A stretch of DNA of 64,000 bases from Gordionus sp. m RMFG-2023 (GCF_954871325.1 NC_088777.1:17523366-17587365); one strand, 5' to 3'; counted from the stretch's first letter, positions 24,968-38,488 are shown. Notes: generated from the sequence alone by a model not told the origin. Made by a program: numbers and translations.

Positions 24968-26639
24968 AATCTATTAGTTTCGTTCTTAAAACATATCTTC
25001 CATCAGACCTATAGCTGGACTAACGATGCTGCCACCTGGCTGGCAATTTTTCTTAGCGGCCTCATTTTTATGGTGGGTGTGTTTTGTCCCCATACTTTTT
25101 ATTTTTTCAGCTTTTTATTATTTCTTATATAAAAACATGTCTAAAACGATGGATTAAACACTATATTGCAGCTATTATATTTTTGATTGGGAAATTTATT
25201 TTATTGACTTGATAATTTTATTTTAAGAATTGCACTTTTAAAATTATAAATATATATTCCACTTCACATAAATTCCTATTAAATGTTTATGTAAAATATA
25301 ATAATATTCAACTAAATTCCATAGTTGGAGTCTACAAACAGAAATTGTTAACCTATATCTTCATGATCCTTGTTTTTAATTCACAGCATAAATATCCAAT
25401 AATGAATAATACATATTTACCCTCTTCCGCTCCCTTAGACCTTTATTTCCGTTGAAAATTTAATTAATAAACCAAATAGTAGACGTAAATGATGTTTTAT
25501 TTAGAAAATTAGTCCTTTATTGAATTCTTAAAATGATCTTTTATTGTTATTATATTATATTAGACGATAAGATATTACTAAACTAGTTTCCGTTTACTTT
25601 ATTAAATTGCCTTTTTAGACTAGAATCAATGAAAAAATTTATCGCATTTTTCGATTTTCATTTATTATTTTTATTTTTAATGATGCAAATAAAAGCTTTT
25701 TGTAATCGTTACATGATATATAAGGGTTGCCTAACTATTAATTTTTTCAAGTAATGTTTAGAGCGAGATAGTTTGATTCTATAAGTGACCCAGAGATGGA
25801 AATTGTTCTCTTTGTAAAATATTAATATTAAAGGCTCAGGAAGAATCTCAAGACATATTAAGCATTATTTAGAATTATTATAACCATATCATTTCATTTT
25901 TATTTTAGATTCCTTACTATCAGGATTTAGAAAAACATATATTAGAATATAAATACAAATACAATTCAAAAAAATTATTCGAATATAAGTACAAATACGT
26001 TTTAAAAAAAATTATTAAATTTAAATACAAATACTTTGATGACTTTTTGCACAAATAGATTCTCTGATGAATATTTTTTTAAAGTCGAATTATTTTGCAC
26101 AACTTACAATTTTTTTTTATTTAAATAATATTTTTATTATTAATCATTCTTTAAAATTATCGAAAATCTGCAGTAATACAAACATAATAAATAATATTAT
26201 TGTTGTAGCAAACATTTGACACAAATTATGTAACAATTGCAAATATAATTAATAACAGACTTTTACAGACATGATAAATTGTTGAAAAATCTTAGCGTAT
26301 AATATAGAAACTCATTTTTTTCAATTATTATATCTTCCCATCTTCAATTGCGTTTTCGGTTTCGATAATATTCTTATTTTAAAAATAAAATAGAATAGAA
26401 TCAAATTAAAAAATTAATTTTTTCACAAACTCATGTCACAAATTCAATAAATAAATGTGGAAAATTAATTACATTTTAAAATAAAAAAATGTATTAATAT
26501 TCGTTTAAAAATCGTGAAATCGGAATAAATACAAAATACTTTTTATTTTCTAGTATTTGAAATACATATTCTAAATACTTTCTAAAATATTCAAACAAAT
26601 ACAAATCCAAAAAAGTATATATTTAGAATTTTAAGAATT
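24968..26639. other. Spacer; A/T-rich ATACAAATAC-word region
   Basis: No gene. At 25935-26035 and again at 26530-26615 the words AAATACAAATAC recur, flanking very AT-rich DNA. They may be sub-terminal repeats of the decayed hAT element that follows on the right. Confidence 0.35.
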
Positions 26640-27500
26640 CGCGTTATAATGTCAGTATTTTCATACTCGGCTATTAAATCTTTGTAAATACGGGCAAATG
26701 TAGATAATTCATGTCGCAATATGTCACTATTTTACAATTATCAAACTTTTCAAGCCATTGATATTGATTTCATTTATATGCTTCGGATACAAATATTTCA
26801 CATTAAATATACTCTTTGTCCACCGAAAACCGTTCGGTCAAACTATTCATAATTTTATCAATTGTAGGGGCAAAATACTTCAAGGGTATAGAGCCTAATC
26901 GGATCTGTGTGCGTTCCATTGTATTTATAGCTGTACATCCTTCTTGTTAGACTTATTTCATTTTTAAGAATTTGATTGTTCCCAGATGCTGTCTGGTTTA
27001 AATCATGAATCTTTTCATTCAAATATTTATTGCTTTATTTTGAATGAAGGTTATAACATAGTACTTGAAAACCTCGATCATTTTCCAAGCTGATAAAATA
27101 TCGAAATTTTTAGTTTGAAGATATAATGAGAGCTGCCTATTTTAAAAATTTCTAAAAAAAATTGCTGATTTAAGGTATTTAGATTTGCATAGATTTTATG
27201 TCAAAGATTTAGCTATTGATGAGATTTTCATTCAAAAGCGATTTATTAAATCATTGTAGAGCGCCTATAGCAATTGAGAGTAACTCTCTTTACCATATAA
27301 CTATCTAAGGGCCCTTCCTACCACCCTGTTTTACGTATTTTTGGCACCTTAATAACTTAGTTTGGCTAGATAAATTATTTACAAAGATAGAGCATCCACT
27401 CTTTTACTTGATTTGCCAAGATCAACTGATGTCTTATGTACTATATATTCGCAAACCAAATCGGTTATTAATAATCTCACTCTTTTTATATTAAATTCCT
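26640..27500 (-). pseudogene. Decayed hAT-like (ZMYM/52K-type) transposase
   Basis: Minus-strand fragments in different frames read NEKIHDLNQTASGNNQILKN, ISLTRRMYSYKYNGTHTD, FAPTIDKIMNSLTERFS and WLEKFDNCKIV. The order (I.l.R...r...N.......yfR....P.iD.i...L..RF) matches the central part of hAT-like transposases related to ZMYM and the 52-kDa repressor proteins. Several stops and frame changes show it is dead. The 12460-12660 remnant may be a later part of a related element. Confidence 0.5.
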
Positions 27501-27888
27501 AATTTCAGCGATAACGCTATTCACTTAATTAACGATTGTAATTGACAACAGAGTTATTAAAGAACCCAAAATTTTAAGCTTTCTTTTTCTGCATTTTATT
27601 TTGAAAATAACCTTCTCTAATTCTGAGTGTTTTTATTATTTTTTGAGGAAATTCTCATGTTTTAAATTTTTTATTCGAAATTGATAACTATTTCATTTTA
27701 GCCTAAGTCCTGTAGGATAAATTTTGTTTACCTAAAACTGTATTATTTCAAATTTGTCTTGGTACATGGATATTATTGCAAATCTGTCTATCCTTTTTAT
27801 TTATTATTTTAGAGTTAATTGCAACAATAAATTCGAAATCATGTTAAAAAATATTAAACTAATCAAAACTTTTCATTTTAATGGAAAC

Positions 27889-28068
27889 GAGTGTTGTTAA
27901 ATGGCTCGATTTGAGCCGACTTTTAAAAACTAACTCAATATTTTATCCAAAAAATATTGCGCAAGCCTGAAGATTTTGCTCATAGATGGCACAAAAGTTT
28001 GGACATATATTAGCAAAATCCTAAGGGTTAGACAATAGTTTTCTGATTAAAATATTGAGTTAGCCATT
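27889..28068. mobile_element. hAT-type hairpin MITE, family A, right end lost
   Basis: Starts AGTGTTGTTAAATGGCTCGA and includes GCTCATAGATGGCACAAAAG and TTGAGTTAGCCATTTG. The final TIR after AGCCATTT is missing. Confidence 0.75.
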
Positions 28069-30924
28069 TGTGATAATTTTCTGAAAATTAATAAATATAA
28101 TTATATTTAACTATTGGAAGCATTAAAGTGCGATGCCAAACTTACCTAACTAAACATATAGCTATTTTTCCTGATAAGGAATTTGAGCGAAACGAAAAAG
28201 ATTTACGAAAAAGATAGAGAAATTTGAGATAAAATTAAGTAGAATGGAAAATATATGATGTTTAGTTAATTCGTTGTTGGCACTGAAGAATGCTGTCATA
28301 AAGTATGCAACCGTAAACTATAGGGGATGGATTATTTTTAATATTTAGAATTGACTTTCAGAGTGGTGGCAAATTAAATGGAGATTTGCTTGAAGGAACT
28401 AAAATGATCTAAGTAAGTTGAGAGTTTTGGTCGAAATCCTATTAGATAAAGGTAATATTCTATTTTAAGAGTAAACTTTACTTGTTGATGATTAGAACAG
28501 ATTTATTTTATGATGTTTAATACTGTGCTTCCCTGAAATGAGAGGAAAAAGTTATGGGTACAACAGAAACGAGGATTATCAGATGAATGCAGTAAATCTA
28601 AGAAGGAGTGTATGATAAATGAGATTATTAAGAAATACTGATGATCAATCCATTTAGGCTAATATTCTAAGGAAAGTAGGCTATCTTGATTTAGTCATGT
28701 AGGGGAGACTGGGGCTGTAAGAGGTTTGGTAAAAATCAAATTATAATTCTTAATGTCTTGGCTTATGTAGAAAAATTGATAGAGCCATATAAGCTAACTT
28801 ACTACACTTGAGACTCCGCGGGAAGGGGTAAAATCGCACATGTGTGAAGCAAATGTTTTCTACGGTAACGAATCGCCTGCTTTGGAATCCACCCTCTAAG
28901 CGCTGATATTCTTACCTATTCAATTTGTAATGTTAGTTTAAAGATGAAGGGTGACGTTACTGTCAATAATATCCAAAACGGTGATGCATGTCTGGAACAA
29001 CTTCTGAGTCTATAGCCAACTCACTATTAAATTATGATAGCAGGCATTTCTATCACGTGGGAGGAGAGGTAATAAGAGTAAAAGAGAGAGGAGAGGGGTG
29101 GAAGGAGGTTAAAATATTTTTGCCAAGCTTATTTTGACGATACCGATTCCTTTTTTTTTTGTTAAAATATGTTTATAGAAGTAGTGGGTAAAAGTTTGGG
29201 AAGGGGTGATGTGGGGAGGGATAAAACTAAGTCCCATATCAAGATTTTGTATTCAAATAGACAAAAAAGAGAAGAAAATTCTTCAAGAATTATTATTACA
29301 TTTCCATATAATCTTTAAAAAAATTGAAATTGTTTAATGATAAGATTTTATATAGTGCACTAATTGTCCCAAATTGGCATATACATTTAAGCCAGAAATG
29401 ATCTATTTTGTGCCATTATTGTGAAGACCAATTTTTAAAAATTATCATGATTTATTTTAAGTATGTATGAATTTTAACAAATGAAAAAGTGTTGTGAGTT
29501 AAACTTGATAACTGTAATTATACCCCGAAGGTTTGGCATCTTACCCATTCTTAGTAAATAGTAAAAACAACGAATTTTACATTTAATCTTGTTAGCGCAT
29601 GGGAAAAAATTTAATATATATATATAGGTTTGATGTTTGCTTAATAACTAGAAAGGGTTTTCTAGTTTAGTCTCATTTTAAAATAACATTGAAAAATATA
29701 GGCTTTAACATTTTTTTTAAAATCGAATATTCTTAATTACGACTTTTACATGATACTATAACTATAGAATTTATAAAATATCTAGATTTTACAAAAATCC
29801 AATCCATCTTAGTATAGTAATAAAATCTTTTTAAAATTTCTTTTTTTATTCAAAATAAATATGACGTCTAAATATGAAAAAAATGCAAATACATAATTTT
29901 AAAAAAAGAAGAAATTGTGACAATGTGTCGCCCATCTTTCATAATTTTTATATCTTTCTTAACGTAACATCTCAAAAAATAGTTTTTATATTTATGCATT
30001 AAGTTTGTTATTATATAATAAATGGTATAAAAAAATTTTACGAGGAAATGATTATTGTAGCGAATACAGAGGTAATGGTTAATAATGACTGGAGACCCCC
30101 TCCGGCCCTGATACCCCTAGGAAAATTTTTTTAAAAATTTAAAATTTTATATTACTTTACTTTTTCAACTTATTTTTTATTTTTAATATAATCTTTGTTA
30201 AAAAAAACATATAATGTATGTATCATATAAAAGGAAAATGTTCTCGAATATAATAGATAAAAGTATAAAGTATATAATATTTAACTAATTTTTTATGCTA
30301 TGCTAAAAAATAGATTGATATAGTATTTGGAAAGTTCAGGTTCAGATAAAAAATAACGGTTTAATTCCGATTCGATCTGTAATAAAAATATATCGTTCGG
30401 TTTAAACGACTAAAACTGGTTATTATTATAATTATTTTTTAAAAAATAGTATAAGCCCCAGGTTTAAAAATATTTTCAGGATTGTCTTCAGTCAATCAAA
30501 TTATATCAATGGGAAAGAATAAATTCTATGATTGAGTATGAGAACATTTTCAACTTGGGTAGCTGCCACTCAAATAGCAATATTTACAGAACTATATAAA
30601 AGTGGCGGCTGATGCCTATAAATCAAAATTGATTGATAATAATATTTAAGAGAGTTAGGGTATAGTTCAAACCGATTCACAGCTTCGAAATTAATTTCAG
30701 GTATAAGTGGCAAAATTTTTAAGGATTTGGTAAATAAATAGTTTATAATGTTTAACGGTTTGGTACTGATTAGGATTGAATCCCTGCAATTATCCCTAGC
30801 CATTTCAGGAATATATGTAATAATTAACAAATAAGGCCTATTTCAATTGATTTCGACTATTAATATATAAATTTCGATTTCTTTTGAATATATTTTTAAA
30901 TTAATTATAGCTATTATATTTTAA
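28069..30924. other. Spacer with one TIR-element end
   Basis: GTAGGGGAGACTGGGGCTGT at 28700-28720 is the terminus of the family seen at 4335-5251 and 45352-46876; the matching right end was not found with confidence. A purine-rich block lies at 29050-29115. The minus ORF at 30570-30830 has no recognised domain. Confidence 0.4.
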
Positions 30925-31710
30925 CAGACTCCTGGAGCGCCGCTACATTTTTTCAAAAACACATGGAGCGCCCCTCCTTTTTAAAATTGGGGAGCGGGAG
31001 CGGGAGCGGGAGCGGGAGCTAGCTCCTTTTAGGGCTGAAGTGGAGGAACGCCGCTCCACTGATCCTTTAAATTTAATGTATAAATTGATATATTTTTTAA
31101 ATATTAATTATATTTATTAATTAATATTCAATAAAAATGAAATTTTATTTAATTAAAATTTTTCCATTATTAAATGTTTAGCCTAGTTTTATATTGGTTT
31201 TTCATCTTATCATTTTAAATATTAAATATCAAGTTTTCCTTTTTATATTGAAAATTTTTTGAAAATCTTGTAAGTCATATTAATATTAATTTTATAGATA
31301 TATTCTAAAAAATAGTTTTAGATATTATGGATTTAGAAGATAATATATTGGACAAATATTTTTTAAATAATGATACCAAAATTACTATTTTTGATAAATT
31401 CCCTGAATTAAAATATATCTTTATAAAATACAATACCCCGCTTCCCTCTAGTGCTCCTGTGGAGTGTTTATTTAGTATTGCAAAACAGGGCTTAGGGGAG
31501 AGGTGTGGATGTTTGTTAGATCCTAATTTAGAAAATTTATTACTTTTTAAAGCTAATATATTTTGATAGACCATTTAATATAAATAAAGCTTTTTGATAA
31601 AAAAATTATGATTTTGTTTTGTATACCTTCTAAAAAAAATGAAAATCAAAGGAGCGGTTATGGAGTGGCACTCAATTACTTGGAGCGGGAGCTAGCTACC
31701 TTTAAAAAGG
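30925..31710 (+). mobile_element. Decayed hAT transposon with GGAGCG-rich ends
   Basis: The left block begins CAGACTCCTGGAGCGCCGC and carries a GGAGCG micro-repeat array (30992-31020). The right block (31650-31700) contains GGAGCGG and GGAGCGGGAGCTAGCTA. Between them lies the C-terminal part of a hAT transposase (next entry). The interior is far shorter than a complete hAT element, so this is an internally deleted copy. Confidence 0.7.
31327..31566 (+). pseudogene. hAT transposase C-terminal dimerisation domain
   Basis: A 79-codon frame. Residues from about 28 on read YIFIKYNTPLPSSAPVECLF, SIAKQGLGERCGCL and LENLLLFKANIF. This is the hAT dimerisation signature (kyNt.lPSSApvErlFS.a......R..l....fe.Llflk.N). 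Only the last ~15 % of a transposase is present, with no BED finger or catalytic part. The reading frame of this piece is intact. The ATG at 31327 is probably not a real start. Confidence 0.85.
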
Positions 31711-32630
31711 ATAGTTAACAACTGTATTTTAATATTAAAAAAAACTATATTTTCTTCTTAATTAGTTCATTCTTTTCATTTCTTAATAAATCGTGGAAGA
31801 CATTGGAATTTTGATATTTCTAATTAATTTATTGATAAATATTAAGAAGGAAAATGCCAAAGTAAAATACCCACTGAAAGAGAAGACTCATAGATCCCCG
31901 GTTCAAGATATTATTTGAAAATCAAATAATACAGTTACACATTGTTATTAGGAGAGTAATGAGTTTCATGTACTAATAATATTAGTTTTGTAATTTTATA
32001 AATGTATTTCATCAATAAGCATTATAATAAGAATATTTATTAAAGTAAACTATAGATAATTTGTAATAAATGACTGAATTGGATAAATAAGCAAAATTTG
32101 TGTAACAATTATATTTTTTAAATTTTAAATTAATTAAATGACAATGATTTGTAAATTCTCCCTTAAATGTCAGAAAAACAATATGTAAATTATATGTTGT
32201 GGGTCAGGGGGTAGAGGGGGGCAGTAATCATGGCCTCAGTAGCTATGAATTTCAATCCTGGTGAGGGCAACTATCATATCTATGGAAGATTGATTTGAAT
32301 AAAGAATCATAGTTTACATTTTGATTTTTGTAAAGTATTAGTTCCTTGATTTACTAGAAAACCAGAACCTTTCCTCAAATTTTGTAAAGATTGACAATTA
32401 TATTAACGGACAAGATTGAACCAAAGAGCACATAAGTTGCTAAAATTTATTTACTATATAAATACAGGAATTTACCAAAACACGACAATAATTTGACGAA
32501 TATAATTTTATTTAAAAAAAATATAGTAAATGAATTAAAATAAATTTAAAAGAACAAATTAATGTATTAAATTTATTAATAAAAAAAACGAATTTAAAAG
32601 AATGCATATAAAAAAATTTAAAAAAATAAG
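31711..32630. other. AT-rich spacer, no gene seen
   Basis: No frames of note. A short G run lies near 32205-32221. Confidence 0.5.
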
Positions 32631-33028
32631 TGAGGGCTGTGATATTTCCTCCCAAAAAAAGAGTTCAGGTTCCGGGTTCAGTGAAAATTCTCTCAACCAG
32701 ACTCGGGGTCAGGGTTTGGTGTTCATAAAAATTTTAAATTTACATGAAATAGATATACACGATTCCAAAAAATGTTTTTAATATTGAAAACAATTATTTT
32801 TTAAACTAATATGTTTTTTTTATTATATAAATATATTTTAATACTGTTCAAATTTTTTATAATTTCAAAAATAAAATAGAGAAATTTTAATAAAAAAAAT
32901 AAAAATTTAAAAAAAATTATTGAACCCTGAACCCAGCATTTAAAAAAAGTTCGGGGTTCAGGGTTTAGGTTCAGTAAAATATCAGAGTTAGAAGGGTTCT
33001 AGTTCAGCTTCCGGGTTCACAGCCCTCG
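32631..33028. mobile_element. hAT-like MITE, family C (GAGGGCTGTGA ends)
   Basis: About 398 bp with TIR TGAGGGCTGTGA at the left and TTCACAGCCCTCG at the right. Sub-terminal GGTTCAGGGTT / GAACCCTGAACCC words are repeated in both orientations. Candidate 8-mers flanking the TIR agree only loosely (5 of 8). No ORF. The GGGTTC word content resembles the larger element at 36986-38488. Confidence 0.7.
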
Positions 33029-36000
33029 TAATTATGAATCATAATTGAGTCACTAAAAAACAAGGTGTATAATCGTTAAGTAAATAGTACTATTCAATTC
33101 CGATTCAGATTTTAAATGTGTTTTAAAAATGAGTTCTAATATATATATAATTTTTTAATTGGCCAAATTAGATAAAATAACATATATTTATCTTTAAAGA
33201 ATAACAAAAATAACAACCAAGCAAAAATTAGACGGTTTGGTTCTTCTTTTGATATTTTATGATTCATTTTACTTTCGTTCGTGGTTCGGTTACACCCTGA
33301 TAAAAGGACGGTAGCTATATTAAGCTGAAATTTTATTCTGATTTTGTATGCTAAAATTTTTTAAAGGTGATAGGAGCGAACTGTCAATTACTATTTTATA
33401 TTAAGCATTCACTAACCACACCAATAACGTTTGCAAGTGTTGGTTTTTTTTAATATAAAGTTAACATTAATAAAGAAACAATCGAGATAAATCGTGTATG
33501 AAAGATTGACTAGGCCGATGTTATCTATTACGAAATTAGTATACACCTATGTAAGGGAAATTGTCCAAGGCTTTTCAACAAAAAAAAATAAGGCTTAAAA
33601 AATATAATACTGCCTGGTTGATTTTATTTTAAATTCTATTCAAAAGCAATAAAAATTTCCAGTTATCAATCATTCCCATCCTCTATTTTAACAAAATATA
33701 TTATCATTGGTCAATGTTTTATGTTTTATTTTAAATAATAGCAGGTAGGTCGTTAACCAAAGATAGATTAGATAATTTACATTAAATAATAATTTTTAAA
33801 AGCAGTTTTAAAACGAATAAAATGGTTGGTTAGTTTTTTTAATGTTGGAGTTTTTTTTTAAAATTATAAATTCAATTAAATTTTATAATCAATGGATCTC
33901 ATCAAAAAAATTTTTTAAATTTTTAAATAAAATTTTGGAGCACAAATTGATAAATTTTTGTCAAAAAATGATGTAAGCCATATTTTTCTTCATATTCAAT
34001 ATTTTTTAAAAACAGAAATAATAATTATGAACATTTAAAAGCTAATTTTTGAAAAAAACGGAATTTATAGGTGTTAAATATGATTAAAAATTGTCTATTT
34101 CATAAAAAATTTAAAAAATTCATGGTTCATTTCATAGTTGATATCAAACAGAACAGATAAAAAAAATATTTTAAAATTATAAAAATTTATTTAATATTAA
34201 TTATGAGCATGTTCATAATAAAACCTTTATTAATTTAGTTAAAGTTATAAAGTGATTTTAAAAAAATTTAATTGGGATTTTTAACTATGAATAAATATCA
34301 AATTTAATTCATGTAGATATCAAATGTGGTTGAAATAAATAGTGTCCGTCAACAGTCTGATCTAGCCCGGTCTCACCTGACTAACAGGTCCGACGGTTGA
34401 TATCCCGGTCCCCTCCGACCGAAAATCGATTAAAAACAGATATATGCTTTACTTTTTAATTGATGTACATGGATAACATATGATTAGTTTAATGCCTAAC
34501 AGTTTATAACGTTTATATTTAAAATATTAATTAATACCATTGAACTGTTATAAAATATAAAAAATGTGAAATTTAAATTGATAATTATATAATTACTCTT
34601 GCTGTATTCTACAACTCTCTAATTGCAAGTTATTGATTTCTTTTTCCTTTGCCTAATTTTTTACCATTATAATATTAGATATCTTTTCTCATGGATTTTT
34701 ATCTATAATAGGATAAGGAAAATGGAGATTTGATTTATTTCGATAATTTTATTTTTTAAACTTAAAAAATATTTCGTTTTGGAATCTATAAGGGGGCTAC
34801 TGCAAATCATAGGAATAATGTTATATGTTATTAATTTAAAACCCTGTATTGCATATAACACATTTTTAAAAAGAAAGCTATAAGTTTGTCGATGAATAAA
34901 TATTTCATAATGAGTATTACAATAGAGGATATCTGACCCTACAATATAAAATCAAATCCCTTGATAATTCTAAATAAATAATATCTCTTTATGCACCCTT
35001 ACTTACTTTACATTAAACAGTGCCCAATCAAAAAATTTAATTCAAAAGTTTTTAATTTATTTTAAAAATACAAAAAATACTATAACATATTTGTAAAATT
35101 TTCAAAATTTTACAATTAGGATTCATTAACTTTTTGAAATTTAACAGGTTTCGGATGTAATTTTATCTAGAAAAATGTTTAAATAATGTATATAATATTC
35201 TGACCACAATGAGGATGAGCTAACCCGGAGAAGAGACGTAAAAATAATATTCAAAAAATTTTAAATTATAAGGCATATTATAAATTTTAAAGTTGATATG
35301 TAAATGATTCGTATCAAACTAGCTCGTGGTTCTCACGCCTTTAAAATTCGAGCATTTACTTTTAGGGGTTAGAATTATATATATTGTATGATAAAATTAT
35401 AATATACAAACTTAGTTGTTTATAAACTAGCTAGCTAGTTTACCTGCTAACCAGAAGCTTAGCTAGTTTACAAACTATCTATAAATTTAGCAAGTTTATT
35501 AAATAGCAAGAAATTTAGCTAGCTTATAAATTAATTCGAAGTTTATCTAGCTTACTACAAGTAAACTAAAAACCTAGTTAATTTAAAAACTAGCTAGAAG
35601 TTTATCTAGCTAGTGTTTTTCTAAGATATTTACGAGAAGAAATAAATTCAAGTTATGTGATCTAGTGATCTAAATCTACTGTTGAACCTATACGAATAGA
35701 GGTATAACGCTAACAAGTCAAGTGATTTTGTTAGTATGCTGCAATAATCAAAAATCTAAGCTACGAGTTTGTAGAGTTTTATCCACCATGTAAAATTATT
35801 GAGAATTTCTTAGAAAGAGAATGGAGGGGGTATAAAAAGAAAATTCTAAAATTTAAAATACAGGATAAGTCAAACATTAAAGTATATTAGGCTAGAAAAT
35901 CATGAAGGCTGTGCCCTAGTTTGACTATTTTTGATACTTATTGATGTTTAGCCTAGCCTAACAGCTTTTGAACACGACACCCTATTTTGGTTTGTTTTAA

Positions 36001-36384
36001 GTGTTTGGTGGCATTGTATTCTTCGTACCTTTTTTTGTATTTCGTTTATATTTTTTTATTTTGTTTTTTAATATTTATGCTTTGTTTTTTTACTTACCTT
36101 TTAGGTTGTTTAGTTGATACTATATACCCGGCTAAACAGCTGGCTGTTTGGAAAAAAGTACATGGTCTAAATTCTAAAAATGGGTGAGAAATGCAAAATC
36201 TGAAAATTAAGAAAAATTAAGTTAAAACATAAAATACTAGAAAAATGCATGGGAACAATATAACATTTTATAATAATTTTATTCATTCTTATTTTGTATA
36301 AGTCTATGTATATATATATATATAATTTTACTCATGATTTTAATGAATTAATATTAATGGAAAAATTATTTGAAAATGGTTAAT
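33029..36384. other. AT-rich spacer with TAGCTAG-word region
   Basis: 35400-35620 is a degenerate cluster of TAGCTAGTTTA / TAAACTAGCTAG words in both orientations. 34345-34430 is a short G+C-rich patch (CCCGGTCTCACCTGACTAAC...) that may be a transposon end. The ORF at 35987-36187 is hydrophobic and low-complexity. No gene recognised. Confidence 0.4.
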
Positions 36385-36500
36385 TGCTAATAGATGTGCA
36401 AACCTTTTCGTCATCTATGACCAGAATCCTCAGGCTTGCGTAATATTTTTCTGAATAAAATATTGAATTAGCCGTTTTTAAAAAAAACCGGACGAGTCAA
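36385..36500. mobile_element. Right half of a family A hairpin MITE
   Basis: GCTAATAGATGTGCAAACC through CAGGCTTGCGTAATATTTTT to ATTGAATTAGCCGTTTTTAA. The left half is missing. Confidence 0.65.
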
Positions 36501-36536
36501 TTATAAAATTAAAAAATATTTATAACTATACAAGGT

Positions 36537-36755
36537 CTATTTTTTCAGGAACTTTCTTCCAGTTGGTATGTTTTGGTATAGATGTTGGGCATTCTCACAA
36601 AAATTACAACCGTAGAATAAATTTAAGCATTGATACATTCTTCGTCTACAAAATAATTGTTGGTATATTTCAAAATATATTGGTAAAATATCATATATAA
36701 TTTTATTATAAGAATGGATAAATGTTATTAAAAACGATAGATAAATTAATTGCAA
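36537..36755 (-). other. Unidentified 72-codon ORF
   Basis: The minus-strand frame has a Cys/Arg-containing segment (YQQLFCRRRMYQCLNLFYGC). It looks less random than neighbouring frames, but I recognise no family. A transposon remnant is possible. Confidence 0.2.
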
Positions 36756-36985
36756 GGGCTTAGGCCTTTTTAGCCTTTGCCAATCTTACACGCTTCCTTT
36801 TTTAGCCTATTGGGATTTCTTCTTATAAGGAAATGTATAAATATTGCGCCTGACAGCTCATGCTGTTATGTGTAGAAAATTATATTAAAAAAAAATTTAT
36901 ACAAGAGTAAGAGCTCACATCTAGTTATCGTGATTAAAACTAATTTTATTCACGTTGGATGCATCCTGTTGAAATTGATTAAAAT

Positions 36986-38488
36986 CAATATGTGAACCCG
37001 AATCCGGACCCGTACCCTAAACCCTCCTGAACTCTCGTATTTTGGATGTACCCGAATCCAGACCCGGATCCTTTTTAAAAGTGGAGGGTCCAAGGGTTCT
37101 AGGTGTCTTAAAAAATTTAAAAATAAAAATATTTTTCTAAAAAATAATATAAATATATATTTTTAAAAAAATAATATTTAATTTTTTAAATTTTATTCAC
37201 TTTTTTTCGTGGAGTCATTTATCTTATCGTCGCGTTTTTCTTTCAATTTTCTTCCTGGACTTCCATTTTATTAGAGATTGATAAATTATTTTTTAGTGAA
37301 GGTAATAGTATTTATTCTACAATTGGCTATTAATGATTGCCTAAAAAATAATTGCTTTAAAACTATCATTGATAAAGCAAGGGATGTTGCAAAATATTTA
37401 AGAATTCCCACAATTGTAAGAATATTAATATCAATGAAAAGGTCAATGGCAATATTAGATTGCACGACACGTTGGTCCTCAATTTATATGATGCTAGAAC
37501 GATTTTTAAGTTTGAAAGATTTCTATAATGATTTTAATATAAGAGCATGTGAAGTCATTTTGTCGGAAGATGATTGGTGCCAAGTGAAGGACCTTACTAG
37601 TGTATTAGTTCCTTTAAAAATAACAATATTAAATCAGAACAATTATGTTTATCTGATTTTTATGGCATATGTTTTAGATGCCGATTAGATTTAGAAAGAT
37701 TTACTACATGAAAATTCGAGAGCAGCAATATTTACAAAAGAGTGTTATGTACGCTTCTATATATTTAGACCCGCGATGTTAAGTTTTATTGAGTATTGAG
37801 CAAAGACAGATGGCTAAAGACCATCTAAGGATTTATGGCATACGTAAAACTCTATTATTTACAATATATTGGAGGCTACAACAATACATACTGGTTGTAG
37901 TGATAATAATGATAATGATAGCAACGCTGATGATCTTGATATTTTACTTTTAGATAGAGAAGAAAAAAAATGAAATTATCATCAGATAGAAGGGAGGATC
38001 AAAAAATGCCTATTGAATCTTTAATAGTAAAGTTCTCAGAAGTTAAGAGAATAAATTAGCACAAATATTTTAAAATTCTGAGAAGAAAATTCTATTGTAT
38101 ATCTTGTCTAGAATCGTCATGGCTGTACCTAAGACACAAGTACCATAATTTATGTATTATAAAGATAACTATCTATTAGGTAGGCGTAGAACGTGGATTT
38201 TCATATTTTAAATATATATTGTCTAATTTAAGTGGAAATCTCAAGGATGATATTTCAAAAGATATTAAGATTGTGCAATTGAATAAAACATTTTAAATAT
38301 AAATCATTTCATTTTTTTTAATTGTAAATTATGAATGTATATTAAAGTATAATAATAAACGAATAAAAAAAAGTGTCATTTTTTTATGTTCCCTGAATCC
38401 TAACCCTGAACCAGGACCCTTTTTAAATTTTATTATTGTACCCGAACCCGGACCTGGACCCATTTTTTGTCGAAGGGTTCACATTCCT
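36986..38488 (+). mobile_element. Decayed hAT transposon, GGGTTC-rich ends
   Basis: Left end CAATATGTGAACCCGAA and right end GAAGGGTTCACATTCCTG form TIRs. Both sub-terminal regions are crowded with (G)AACCCGAACC-type words. Three transposase segments in order lie between (37278-37688, about 37735-37800, 38180-38300). At about 1.5 kb it is shorter than an intact hAT element and its frames are interrupted. Confidence 0.75.
37278..37688 (+). pseudogene. hAT transposase, central fragment
   Basis: A 136-codon frame with FILQLAINDCLKN (the .H.LQL...D signature, with His replaced), then KARDVAKYLRI, and LDCTTRWSSIYMMLERFLSL, matching the ...D..TRWnSty.MLeR...l block of hAT transposases. Downstream, out of this frame, SVMYASIYLDPRC (38 kb side, about 37740) matches the A..LDPR motif. 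VERGFSYFKYILSNLSGNL with a following VQLNKTF (38180-38300) matches the C-terminal dimerisation region. The element is interrupted and not autonomous. Confidence 0.8.

Noticed and set aside
32190-32290. Possible tRNA or tRNA-derived SINE (TTTCAATCCTGG resembles a B box)
   Set aside because: No properly spaced A box or cloverleaf can be drawn.
35400-35620. TAGCTAG-rich cluster as a satellite or recombination site
   Set aside because: Word order is irregular and no unit length repeats; low-complexity drift is the simpler reading.
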